This document shows, piece by piece, positions 1-6,556 of a DNA stretch of 6,692 nucleotides (positions within the stretch are counted from its first letter, which is position 1; the number at the start of each line of letters is the position of its first letter). Position numbers and translations under genes: made by a program. The DNA lies in NCBI GenBank assembly GCA_015490675.1, contig WFXI01000134.1:1-6692 (forward strand), written 5' to 3'. The notes under the pieces were generated by a model. That model was not told the DNA's origin. It saw only the letters and a program-made list of their open reading frames with translations, and made no database searches. This stretch comes from Hydrogenothermaceae bacterium. GTDB taxonomy: Bacteria; Aquificota; Aquificia; Aquificales; Hydrogenothermaceae.

Positions 1-293
1 AGTTTTGGTAATGTTTCTTTCGGAACATAAAAATACTGGTGCTTAATTTTTTTTGCTTTGTCTATATCTTCATAGCCTTTGAATTTTATTAAAGCTTTCC
101 TTTTTGAATAGCTGTGAACTTCTAAAGGTTTGAAGTTTCCTTTTTTGTCTTTAATATATAAAACTGAAGGTAGTTTGTAATTTGGTGGAAAAACTTCTAT
201 TTTTAAGTCTCCCCTTACTCCGTGAGTTCCGTGAATTTTTCCACCTATAATAAGCTCTTTGTTTTCCTGTTTATTCTCCTTTTCTTGTTGCAA
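1..293 (-). CDS. rimM: Ribosome maturation factor RimM, N-terminal part (3' end outside window)
   Basis: Ninety-seven residues are present. After a charged leader (MQQEKENKQENKE) comes LIIGGKIHGTHGVRGDLKIE (14-33), matching the RimM opening motif with its GxHGxxGxxKV core. A beta-barrel follows, then FKGYEDIDKAKKIKHQYFYV (72-91), the usual end of the RimM N-terminal domain before the PRC-barrel, which is cut off. RimM binds ribosomal protein S19 and helps mature the 30S head. The start is TTG at 293, inside the end of exbD: GAGGAA lies 7 bases upstream, an in-frame TAG at 306-308 rules out a longer form, and no ATG or GTG occurs before the conserved motif. In many bacteria trmD follows, so trmD may lie just beyond the window. 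Confidence 0.93.
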   Translation of the reverse strand, partial: MQQEKENKQENKELIIGGKIHGTHGVRGDLKIEVFPPNYKLPSVLYIKDKKGNFKPLEVHSYSKRKALIKFKGYEDIDKAKKIKHQYFYVPKETLPK

Positions 294-666
294 TGTTAAT
301 TTCCTCTATTCCATTTTGTTTTGCTATGTCCATAACACTAACAACAATTCCATATTGAACTCTTCTATCTGCTACTATCACTAGGCTTTTTTTGTTGGTT
401 TTTTTTATAAAATCTGCTATCTCTTCAGTTGAAACTTTTTTCCCTTTTATGTAAATATTTCCGTCTTTATCAATTGTAATTTTTATTGGTTTATTTGTTG
501 TTTCTTCTGTTGTTGCTTTTGGTAATTCTACATTTATTGAAGAAATTGGTGCCAAAGTAGCAACTATTCCTAGAAATAATATAATTATAAATGCTATATC
601 TACAAGTGCTGTTAAATCTATTATCATTGATTGATTATTTTGAGGAAGGTATCTTTTAAAATTCAT
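271..666 (-). CDS. exbD: ExbD/TolR-family biopolymer transport protein
   Basis: The 131-residue protein has one N-terminal transmembrane helix (about 19-38) and a periplasmic domain. The segment DLTALVDIAFIIILFL (17-32) carries D23, the protonatable aspartate equivalent to D25 of E. coli ExbD and D23 of TolR, which couples proton flow to movement. The periplasmic part shows INVELPKA (44-51), an IxIDKDGNIYIKGKKV strand pair (about 62-78) and the family C terminus VIVADRRVQYGIVVSVMDIA (96-115) with GIEEINIAT (119-127). Length is normal. It follows exbB by 11 bases with GAGG 6 bases before the ATG. The critical Asp and both halves of the motor being intact indicate a functional ExbB-ExbD unit. 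TolR is the alternative name. Confidence 0.93.
   Translation of the reverse strand: MNFKRYLPQNNQSMIIDLTALVDIAFIIILFLGIVATLAPISSINVELPKATTEETTNKPIKITIDKDGNIYIKGKKVSTEEIADFIKKTNKKSLVIVADRRVQYGIVVSVMDIAKQNGIEEINIATRKGE
301..306 (-). promoter_or_regulatory. Shine-Dalgarno sequence of rimM (decides a TTG start)
   Basis: GAGGAA on the minus strand lies 7 bases before TTG 293-291, within the coding end of exbD. It fixes the rimM start at this TTG and implies coupled translation, since ribosomes finishing exbD pass through the site. Confidence 0.75.
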
Positions 667-677
667 TTTCTACCTCA

Positions 678-1307
678 TTACTTTTCTTCTTTAGAAGATA
701 AAAGCTCAATTATTTCAAATACTACTGTTTCAACCTGTGCTACAAGTAGATTAATTTTAGATTTTATATACCAGTATCCTGCTAAAGATGGAATAGCTAT
801 AGATAATCCGAAAGCTGTTGTTATTAAAGCCTGTGAAATTCCTGCTGAAAGAAGTTGTGGGTTAGATAAACCTTCTAAAGATAGGGCTTCAAAAACCTGT
901 ATCATTCCAATTACAGTTCCTAAAAAACCAAGAAGTGGTGCTATAGAGGCTATTGCTCCTATGGTTCCTGTATATCCCTCTAGTTTTGGAACTTCTAATC
1001 TTGCTGTTTCTTCTGCAATCAATTTAAGCTCTTCTAAATCTTTTTTTCCTTTTAGGTATGCATTTAAAACTTCATAAATAATATTCGTTGCAGTTGAAGG
1101 ATAAGATTTTGCAACAGTCATTGCTTCTTCTATTTTGTTAGAGTTTAAAAATGTTATTATTTCCTCTATAGCTTTTATAGGAATTATTTTTTTTCTAGAT
1201 AAGGAATATAGCCTTTCTATTATAAAAGCAACTGATAATATTCCTAAAAATAACAATGGATACATTAAAATTCCGCCTTTTTGAAAAATTGAAATTATAT
1301 ATTCCAA
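678..1307 (-). CDS. exbB: MotA/TolQ/ExbB-family proton channel protein
   Basis: The 209-residue inner-membrane channel subunit should form a pentamer around an ExbD/TolR dimer and use the proton gradient to do work across the envelope. The N terminus FQKGGILMYPLLFLGILSVA (8-27) and IERL (30-33) is typical of ExbB TM1 (about 13-31). A cytoplasmic loop follows, then TM2 (about 114-138) with GFLGTVIGM (127-135) and TM3 (about 153-181) with GISQALITTAFGLSIAIPS (156-174). T131 and T164 match the channel-lining T148 and T181 of E. coli ExbB; Q159 occupies the place of its E176, a substitution found in many family members. The start is TTG with AGGAGG 7 bases upstream; the first ATG (M15) would remove part of TM1. 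TolQ is an equally valid name, as no TonB or TolA is present to decide. Confidence 0.92.
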   Translation of the reverse strand: MEYIISIFQKGGILMYPLLFLGILSVAFIIERLYSLSRKKIIPIKAIEEIITFLNSNKIEEAMTVAKSYPSTATNIIYEVLNAYLKGKKDLEELKLIAEETARLEVPKLEGYTGTIGAIASIAPLLGFLGTVIGMIQVFEALSLEGLSNPQLLSAGISQALITTAFGLSIAIPSLAGYWYIKSKINLLVAQVETVVFEIIELLSSKEEK

Positions 1308-1314
1308 AATTTCT

Positions 1315-1320
1315 CCTCCT
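1315..1320 (-). promoter_or_regulatory. Shine-Dalgarno sequence of exbB (decides a TTG start)
   Basis: AGGAGG on the minus strand, in the 17-base gap between the TPR gene and exbB, sits 7 bases before TTG 1307-1305. It is a consensus match, the strongest site in the window, and supports the TTG over the later ATG at codon 15. Confidence 0.85.
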
Positions 1321-1324
1321 CTAT

Positions 1325-4108
1325 TTAATCTTTAATACATTTCGGTAAATCTTTTTTTAAATTAGAGGCTTCATCATTATCTGCAGAAATTGGTTCTAAC
1401 ATACAAGAAGCTTCTATTCTTTTACCTTGCTCAAGTAATATTTTTGCTCCTTTTATTCTAGCTCGTTCTACTAAATCTTTTTCCTGTGAGTATAGGTAAA
1501 TAACATTAACATACTGGTTTAACGCATCTTCTAGTTTTCCTTCTTCCTCATAAAGGTCTCCTAAAATTAAATAGCTCTGTGCAACTTTCTTATAGTCCAT
1601 TCCTTTAACTGCTTCTTCAAAGTATCTTTTAGCCTGTTTTAAATTGCCTTTTTTTAGCTCTATCATTCCTAGATAGTATGCTATATCATTTCTGTACTTT
1701 GGATATTTTTCGTAAAGTTTGTAAAAGTTTTTCTTTGCTTCAAAGTAGTTTCCAAGTTTAAAGTTTAAAAGTGCTATTTTATAAATATTTTGGTCTGTTT
1801 GTGGTAGTTGCTGATAAAGTTTTAATGCAAGTTCATAATTTCCTTCTTTTTCATAAATCTCTGCTAAAAGCTGTTTCACAGGAACTGTAAATTCTCCTTC
1901 TGGATACTTTAGTAAATACTCTAAAAATACCTTTTTTGCTTCATTTACTTTTCCTGAAGATTTTAAAATGTATCCAAGCCTGTATAATGCTTGCTGTGAT
2001 ACTTCACTGTTTTTGTCTGCAAGCTGTCTTAAAAGTTTCACTGCTTCTTCTAGTTTTCCTTTTTCAAAATAAACATTAGCAAGCTGAAGTTTTAGTAAGT
2101 CTATATGTGGATAATCTGGATATTTTTCTATAAACTGTTTTATCTGATTTTCTACATCTTTTGAGCTTTCTTTCATTTCCATAATTGTTAATAAATACGC
2201 TGCGTCAACTGCCTCTGGTGTTCCTGCATATTTTTTTATAAAGTGGGTATATAAAGTTTTTGCTTCTTCTTTCTTGCCCATATTATAGAGGCTATCTGCC
2301 ATTCTTAAATATGCCCTTTTCCCAAGAGGTGTATCCTTAAATCTTTTGTAATACTCCTCAAATGCCTTTGCAGATTTTTCATATTCTCCATTTGAAAAGT
2401 AAGAATAAGCATATAAATAACCTGCTTCCTGTGCTATTTTATCTGTGCCTTTTGATAATTCTTTCAGTATTTTTCTGGCTTTTGAAAGCTGTAGTTTTTT
2501 TAAGAATATATATGCTTTTAAAAATTTAGATTTTCTATCGTTTTTATCTTTTATTATTTTGTAAGCTAAATCTTCATTTCCCATATTAAATGCTGAAACT
2601 GCTTTCATATAAGTATCTTTAAAGGCTTGATATGCCTTGTCATATTCTTTTTTCTTAAAGAAATACCAGCCAAGCATATTAGAAGCAAAAATAGGGTCAT
2701 ATTTCTTTATAAGTTTTATAGTTTCAAGCAGTTTTAGGTCTTTATTAGTAAAGTAATAAATATCTGCAAGGTATTTTAATGCTTTTTCTTTTATATAGTC
2801 TCTTTGTGAGTATTTATAAGCTTTTCTTAAATAAAATTCTGCTTCATATAAATTACCAAGATTTATCAATGCAAATGCTGTATATAGGTTAAATAAAGGC
2901 TCATCTATTCCTTTTAATAATTTATAAGCATATTCATAAAATCCTGCATTGTAAGCTGAAATTGCAATAAGTTTTTTTAAAGTTTCTTTATTTTTATCAG
3001 ATAAACCTAACGCTTTCTGAGCTACAGCTAAAGCATCTATGTATTTTCCATTTTTTAGAAGTTGATAAGAAACATAAATATAAACATTTTGAGCTAAATT
3101 TTTATCTCTAATCTCTAAACTTCCTATTTCATCTAAGACTTTTTGAATTTCTCCTTTATGAGCAAAAACTATTAACTTTCCATAAATTGCATATTTAGAA
3201 AATATATCTGCTCTTGAATACTTATCTAAAAATTCATCAAAAAGGGTTTCTGCTTTTGAAAAATCTTTCTTCTTTAAATAAATAATAGCCTTTAAAATAG
3301 TTTTATACTTGTCATAATTTTTAACTTGCTCTAAAGTTTTTAAAGCGTCGCTCAATTTATTTTGGTTTGCAAAGTAGTAGCCTTTAGCAAGCTTACAATA
3401 ATTTACAAAGCCCAAATCAAGGTTTTCACATTTTACATTTTGAAAATCTGTATCCTGCTCTTTGTTTAAAAAGTTAATAATAGACCTTAAAAACTGATTT
3501 TCGTCTGTTAAAGTTGCTTCTTGCAGAAAAACTTTTGCTCTTGGTAAATCTGAGAGTAGTATTGAAACAACAGCACCAGAAATACAGCTTTCTGTTTTTA
3601 AATAAAAATCTGTATTACACCCATATTCAAAACCTTTTAACGATTCTTCTAAATCACTTATCTCATAAGCAGAAAGTCCTAAAACATAACTTGCAACAGC
3701 AAGTAAATTTTTATCTATTTTTTTCTTTTTACTGTATTTGTTTATATACTCTTTCGCCTGTTGATATGCAAAGATGAAATTTCCATCTTGAAATTTTGTA
3801 ATAATATCTGCAAGCTCTGCCTTTTCAGGAGGAAATCCTAAAAAAGTTTTTGGCTTTTGTATGTTTGCAACTATTGGCTTTATATCTACTGGATAAACAA
3901 AAGGTAAATCAATATTAAACTCAACATTTATTTGGTTAATTTCTAAAACTTTTGGTGGTTCTAGAGGCTCTTTTTCTTCTTGTTTTACTGCTATTATTTC
4001 TAGAGGAAATATAACATCTGGTAGTTTTATTTCATCTGTTTTTTTTGCTAAAACAAAGCTAAAAATTAATAAATTAACTAAAGTTATTAAGCTTATACTC
4101 TTTTTCAT
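1325..4108 (-). CDS. Large exported TPR-repeat protein, partner gene of an ExbB-ExbD pair
   Basis: This 927-residue protein begins with a signal peptide: MKKS, a hydrophobic stretch (about 7-20) and a likely cleavage site VLA|KK after residue 21. There is no lipobox cysteine, so a soluble periplasmic or membrane-associated protein is expected. A proline-rich linker (about 30-95) is followed by tandem helical repeats to the end. About ten clear TPR units run from residue 562 to 907, with typical phrases such as YLRMADSLYNMGKKEEAKTLY (part, 600-620) and GDLYEEEGKLEDAL (850-863). More divergent units fill 97-560. The C-terminal repeats resemble YbgF/CpoB and BamD-type TPRs in style. Six cysteines fall into three close pairs. 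The ATG has GAGGAA 7 bases upstream, inside the ribF end. Position directly before exbB and exbD suggests it works with that motor as a scaffold or force-receiving component; this is inference. The exact function is unknown. Confidence 0.85.
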   Translation of the reverse strand: MKKSISLITLVNLLIFSFVLAKKTDEIKLPDVIFPLEIIAVKQEEKEPLEPPKVLEINQINVEFNIDLPFVYPVDIKPIVANIQKPKTFLGFPPEKAELADIITKFQDGNFIFAYQQAKEYINKYSKKKKIDKNLLAVASYVLGLSAYEISDLEESLKGFEYGCNTDFYLKTESCISGAVVSILLSDLPRAKVFLQEATLTDENQFLRSIINFLNKEQDTDFQNVKCENLDLGFVNYCKLAKGYYFANQNKLSDALKTLEQVKNYDKYKTILKAIIYLKKKDFSKAETLFDEFLDKYSRADIFSKYAIYGKLIVFAHKGEIQKVLDEIGSLEIRDKNLAQNVYIYVSYQLLKNGKYIDALAVAQKALGLSDKNKETLKKLIAISAYNAGFYEYAYKLLKGIDEPLFNLYTAFALINLGNLYEAEFYLRKAYKYSQRDYIKEKALKYLADIYYFTNKDLKLLETIKLIKKYDPIFASNMLGWYFFKKKEYDKAYQAFKDTYMKAVSAFNMGNEDLAYKIIKDKNDRKSKFLKAYIFLKKLQLSKARKILKELSKGTDKIAQEAGYLYAYSYFSNGEYEKSAKAFEEYYKRFKDTPLGKRAYLRMADSLYNMGKKEEAKTLYTHFIKKYAGTPEAVDAAYLLTIMEMKESSKDVENQIKQFIEKYPDYPHIDLLKLQLANVYFEKGKLEEAVKLLRQLADKNSEVSQQALYRLGYILKSSGKVNEAKKVFLEYLLKYPEGEFTVPVKQLLAEIYEKEGNYELALKLYQQLPQTDQNIYKIALLNFKLGNYFEAKKNFYKLYEKYPKYRNDIAYYLGMIELKKGNLKQAKRYFEEAVKGMDYKKVAQSYLILGDLYEEEGKLEDALNQYVNVIYLYSQEKDLVERARIKGAKILLEQGKRIEASCMLEPISADNDEASNLKKDLPKCIKD

Positions 4109-5000
4109 TTAAAATTTCCTCAATTGTTTTTATATCTTTTGAGATTTGCTCTTTTAAAGCTTCAACGCTATCAAATTTTTTTTCTTCTCTTATATATTTT
4201 ATAAAATAAACTTTAGCAAAATCTTGATTTATTTCTTCTTTAAAGTTTTCAATTATATGAACTTCTATTAATAGATTTTTTCCCTCAAATGTTGGCCTTA
4301 TCCCAAAATTAATTGCAGATTTAAAAATTTTATTATTTATCTCAATAAAACCTGCATAAACTCCGTATTTTAAACATAACTTTTCTACAGGGTCTATATT
4401 TATAGTTGGAAATCCTAATTTTTTCCCAAGCCCTTTTCCCCTGATTATTTTGCCTTTTAAACAATAAGTTCTATTTATTAATTTGTTAACTTCATCTATT
4501 CTTCCTCCCCTTAATAATTTTCTTAATAAAGAAGAGCCAAGCTTATCACTATTAAGTAAAACTTTTTTTACAGGAATTACTTCTATAAATTGTCTTAAAT
4601 AATTAATATCTCCTTTTTTATCTTTTCCAAATCTCCATTCTTCTCCTACAACCACTAACTTGCAATTTAAGTCTTCTTTTAAAAATTCTATAAATTCATC
4701 AGGTGTTTTATTTGCAAAATCTTTTGAAAAAGGAATTACTAAAAAATAGTCAATGCCTAATCTTTTCAAAAATTCCTTTTTTGTTTCTAAATTTGTAATT
4801 CTACAAAGAGGCTCACCTGTAAAGACCTCTCTAGGGTGTGGATTAAAAGAAATAACAACTGTTTTTAAATTCCTTTTTGTAGCTTCATTTTTTAGAGTTT
4901 TTAAAACTCTAATATGCCCTTCGTGAAATCCATCAAAATTTCCTATACTACAGGCAGTTTTTTCTTCTAATGGCAGGTCTTTTGGTGATATTGCTTTCAT
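4074..5000 (-). CDS. ribF: Bifunctional riboflavin kinase / FAD synthetase
   Basis: The 308-residue cytosolic enzyme phosphorylates riboflavin to FMN and then adenylylates FMN to FAD. The N-terminal nucleotidyltransferase domain (about 1-175) shows GNFDGFHEGH (20-29, the HxGH signature, usually GNFDGVHxGH), SFNPHPREVF (51-60), VVVGEEWRFGKDKKGD (116-131) and GSSLLRKLL (155-163). The C-terminal flavokinase domain (about 178-300) shows GKIIRGKGLGKKLGFPTINI (183-202, containing the substrate-binding PTxN), YGVYAG (212-217), NFGIRPTF (231-238) and EVH (246-248), whose Glu is the expected catalytic base. Length and domain order are normal for prokaryotic RibF. The start ATG lies in the ATGA overlap with recX. 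The 3' end overlaps the TPR gene by 35 bases. No FMN riboswitch is seen upstream, as expected for an internal operon gene. Confidence 0.95.
   Translation of the reverse strand: MKAISPKDLPLEEKTACSIGNFDGFHEGHIRVLKTLKNEATKRNLKTVVISFNPHPREVFTGEPLCRITNLETKKEFLKRLGIDYFLVIPFSKDFANKTPDEFIEFLKEDLNCKLVVVGEEWRFGKDKKGDINYLRQFIEVIPVKKVLLNSDKLGSSLLRKLLRGGRIDEVNKLINRTYCLKGKIIRGKGLGKKLGFPTINIDPVEKLCLKYGVYAGFIEINNKIFKSAINFGIRPTFEGKNLLIEVHIIENFKEEINQDFAKVYFIKYIREEKKFDSVEALKEQISKDIKTIEEILNEKEYKLNNFS
4116..4121 (-). promoter_or_regulatory. Shine-Dalgarno sequence of the TPR gene inside ribF
   Basis: GAGGAA on the minus strand is 7 bases before ATG 4108-4106 and lies wholly within the ribF coding region. It supports the start that yields a complete signal peptide, despite the 35-base overlap with ribF. 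Confidence 0.75.
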
Positions 5001-5410
5001 TCAGCCTCATTTAGATATATATTCGTAGCTTCTTTTGCTATAGAATAGCTAAATCCTCTGTTAACGAGATATTTTACAATAGAGTAAAAGTCTTTTTCTT
5101 TTTTGTATTTTTTTAGTCTATTTAGTGCAGACTGAAGTTCTTCTTCATAAGAAAAACTATCTTCTGGTTTGTAACCTTTTGCATATAGCTTAGACTTTAG
5201 TTTTAATGAAGAATATCCTTTTTCTAAATATTTTTCTTTGTATCTTTTAGCCAACTTTTCGTCATCTATATATCCCTCTTTTTCTAGATACTCTATAGTC
5301 TCTTCAACTTCATTTTCAGAAAATCCTTTTTGTAATAATTTTCTTCTTAATTCTTCTTTAAAGTAGTCTCTTTTTGAAAGTAATTTAAAAGCATATGTTT
5401 TTGCTTTCAA
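4997..5410 (-). CDS. recX: RecX family regulator of RecA
   Basis: This is a 137-residue, all-helical, highly charged protein with the RecX three-helix repeats. Repeat 1 includes AFKLLSKRDYFKEELRRKLL and KGF (about 7-30). Repeat 2 starts at the signature GYIDDEKLAKRY (about 46-57) and runs to LKSKLYAKGY. Repeat 3 ends with YLVNRGFSYSIAKEA near the C terminus. RecX binds in the RecA filament groove and usually limits filament growth and ATPase activity. The length is slightly below the usual 150-170. It starts at TTG; no ATG or GTG occurs in frame near the N terminus, and the preceding in-frame codon but one is the pilT stop TAG. The pairing with recA is normal for recX, but here pilT separates them. 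It overlaps ribF by ATGA, implying coupled translation. Confidence 0.9.
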   Translation of the reverse strand: MKAKTYAFKLLSKRDYFKEELRRKLLQKGFSENEVEETIEYLEKEGYIDDEKLAKRYKEKYLEKGYSSLKLKSKLYAKGYKPEDSFSYEEELQSALNRLKKYKKEKDFYSIVKYLVNRGFSYSIAKEATNIYLNEAE

Positions 5411-5413
5411 ATT

Positions 5414-6556
5414 CTATTCTTCTCCACCAGCAAAATACTCAAATGAGCCTCCAAACTCAGTGTCATCCATAGAAGTCTCCGTAGATATACCTTTCATTCT
5501 AAGCTCTAAGTCTGCAGGATTTTCTGATGCAGCAAGAGCGTCTTCTTTTGTTATTAAGCCTTTGTTATATAAATCAAGTAATGCTTGCTCAAAGGTTTGC
5601 ATTCCATATTGACTTCTACCTTTTTCCATTAAATCATTAATCATCTCAAACTTATCAGGGTCTAAAATTGCATCGTATATAGCACCAGTATTAATGAGTA
5701 GCTCTACGGCTGCAACAACCCCCTTACCATCCTTTCTAGGAACTAATCTTTGAGATATTACAGCTTTCAAGGTGGCTGCTAAGAGTATTCTTATTTGATT
5801 TTGTCCTTCTAATGGAAACATATCAATAATTCTGTTTATTGTTTCTTTAGCATTTTGCGTATGTAATGTAGAAAAAACAAGATGTCCTGTTTCAGCTGCC
5901 CTAATAGCTGTTTCTATTGTTTCTAAATCTCTCATTTCTCCAACAAGAATAACATCAGGGTCTTCACGAAGAGCTGCCCTTAAAGCAGTTGAGAAATTCA
6001 TAGTATCAAGTCCTATCTCTCTTTGAGCAATATAACTATTTTTATCTCTAAAAACATATTCTATAGGGTCTTCAATAGTAATTATTACATCTCTTTCTCT
6101 TTCATTTCTATAATCAATCATTGCAGCTAAAGTTGTAGATTTTCCAGAACCTGTAGGTCCTGTCACTAAAACAAGTCCTCTTCTTTCAAGAGCTATATCT
6201 TTAAGCTTTTGAGGAAGCATAAGTTCGTCAATGGTAGGAATCTTTGTTTTTAAAATACGAAAAGCAAAGGCAAAAGTTCCTCTTTGCTTGTATATATTGA
6301 CCCTAAATCTGCTAACTCCTGCTATTGAATAAGAGATATCAAGTTCTCCTTTTTCTGCAAGCTGGTTTCTTTTTATTTCTGTTGGAACTACTTTTTTTAC
6401 AAAAGAAAGAATATCATCTGGAGATAATTTCCCAAATTCAACTTGAGGCTGCAATCTTTTATTAATTCTAAAAAACGGTGGAAGTCCAACTTTCAAATGT
6501 ATATCTGATGCTCCATCTTTAACTGCTTTAGTTAAAATTGTATCTAAATCAGCCAT
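5414..6556 (-). CDS. pilT: Type IV pilus retraction ATPase, PilT/PilU family
   Basis: This 380-residue cytoplasmic hexameric motor of the secretion-ATPase superfamily would power pilus retraction for twitching motility or DNA uptake. An N-terminal PAS-like domain (about 1-110, starting with the family motif DGASDIHL at 14-21) precedes a RecA-like core. The core has Walker A GPTGSGKST (133-141), the Asp box ITIEDPIEYV (159-168), Walker B around VILVGEMRD (202-210, E207) and the His box AAETGHLVFSTLHT (220-233, H225 and H232). The PilT motif AIRNLIRE is altered to AIYDAILD (292-299), and an acidic Gly/Glu-rich tail (about 360-380) extends past the usual PilT end, so a PilU-like role is possible. 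The ATG overlaps the recA stop and has GAGG 9 bases upstream. No other pilus gene is in the window. The family is certain; PilT versus PilU is not. Confidence 0.93.
   Translation of the reverse strand: MADLDTILTKAVKDGASDIHLKVGLPPFFRINKRLQPQVEFGKLSPDDILSFVKKVVPTEIKRNQLAEKGELDISYSIAGVSRFRVNIYKQRGTFAFAFRILKTKIPTIDELMLPQKLKDIALERRGLVLVTGPTGSGKSTTLAAMIDYRNERERDVIITIEDPIEYVFRDKNSYIAQREIGLDTMNFSTALRAALREDPDVILVGEMRDLETIETAIRAAETGHLVFSTLHTQNAKETINRIIDMFPLEGQNQIRILLAATLKAVISQRLVPRKDGKGVVAAVELLINTGAIYDAILDPDKFEMINDLMEKGRSQYGMQTFEQALLDLYNKGLITKEDALAASENPADLELRMKGISTETSMDDTEFGGSFEYFAGGEE
5422..5428 (-). promoter_or_regulatory. Possible weak ribosome binding site of recX
   Basis: GGTGGAG on the minus strand lies within the last codons of pilT, with 11 bases between its end and the TTG start of recX. 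The match and spacing are poor. With only 3 bases between the pilT stop and the TTG, recX is probably translated mainly by re-initiation after pilT. Confidence 0.4.

Noticed and set aside
631..1077. Plus-strand open frame of 148 codons
   Set aside because: It lies antisense to exbB, a clear family member, and has no recognisable domain. It is a by-product of the opposite coding frame.
1308..1324. Gap between the TPR gene and exbB as a terminator or promoter
   Set aside because: The 17 bases are taken up by the exbB Shine-Dalgarno site; there is no hairpin or room for -35/-10 elements.
3514..3777. Plus-strand open frame of 87 codons rich in Leu, Gln and His
   Set aside because: It is antisense to the TPR gene, low in complexity and without family motifs; it reflects the codon use of the opposite strand.
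4039..4046. Run of eight A (coding strand) just after the TPR signal peptide, a possible slippage or phase-variation tract
   Set aside because: Similar eight-base runs occur in exbB (1187-1194), exbD (399-406) and ribF (4176-4183). They fit AAA-Lys use in a very AT-rich genome, and all frames are intact.
1325..4108. TPR protein as a TonB or TolA homologue
   Set aside because: The protein has no TonB C-terminal domain, the hydrophobic N-terminal segment lacks the conserved His, and repeats run to the C terminus. Only a vague layout resemblance remains.
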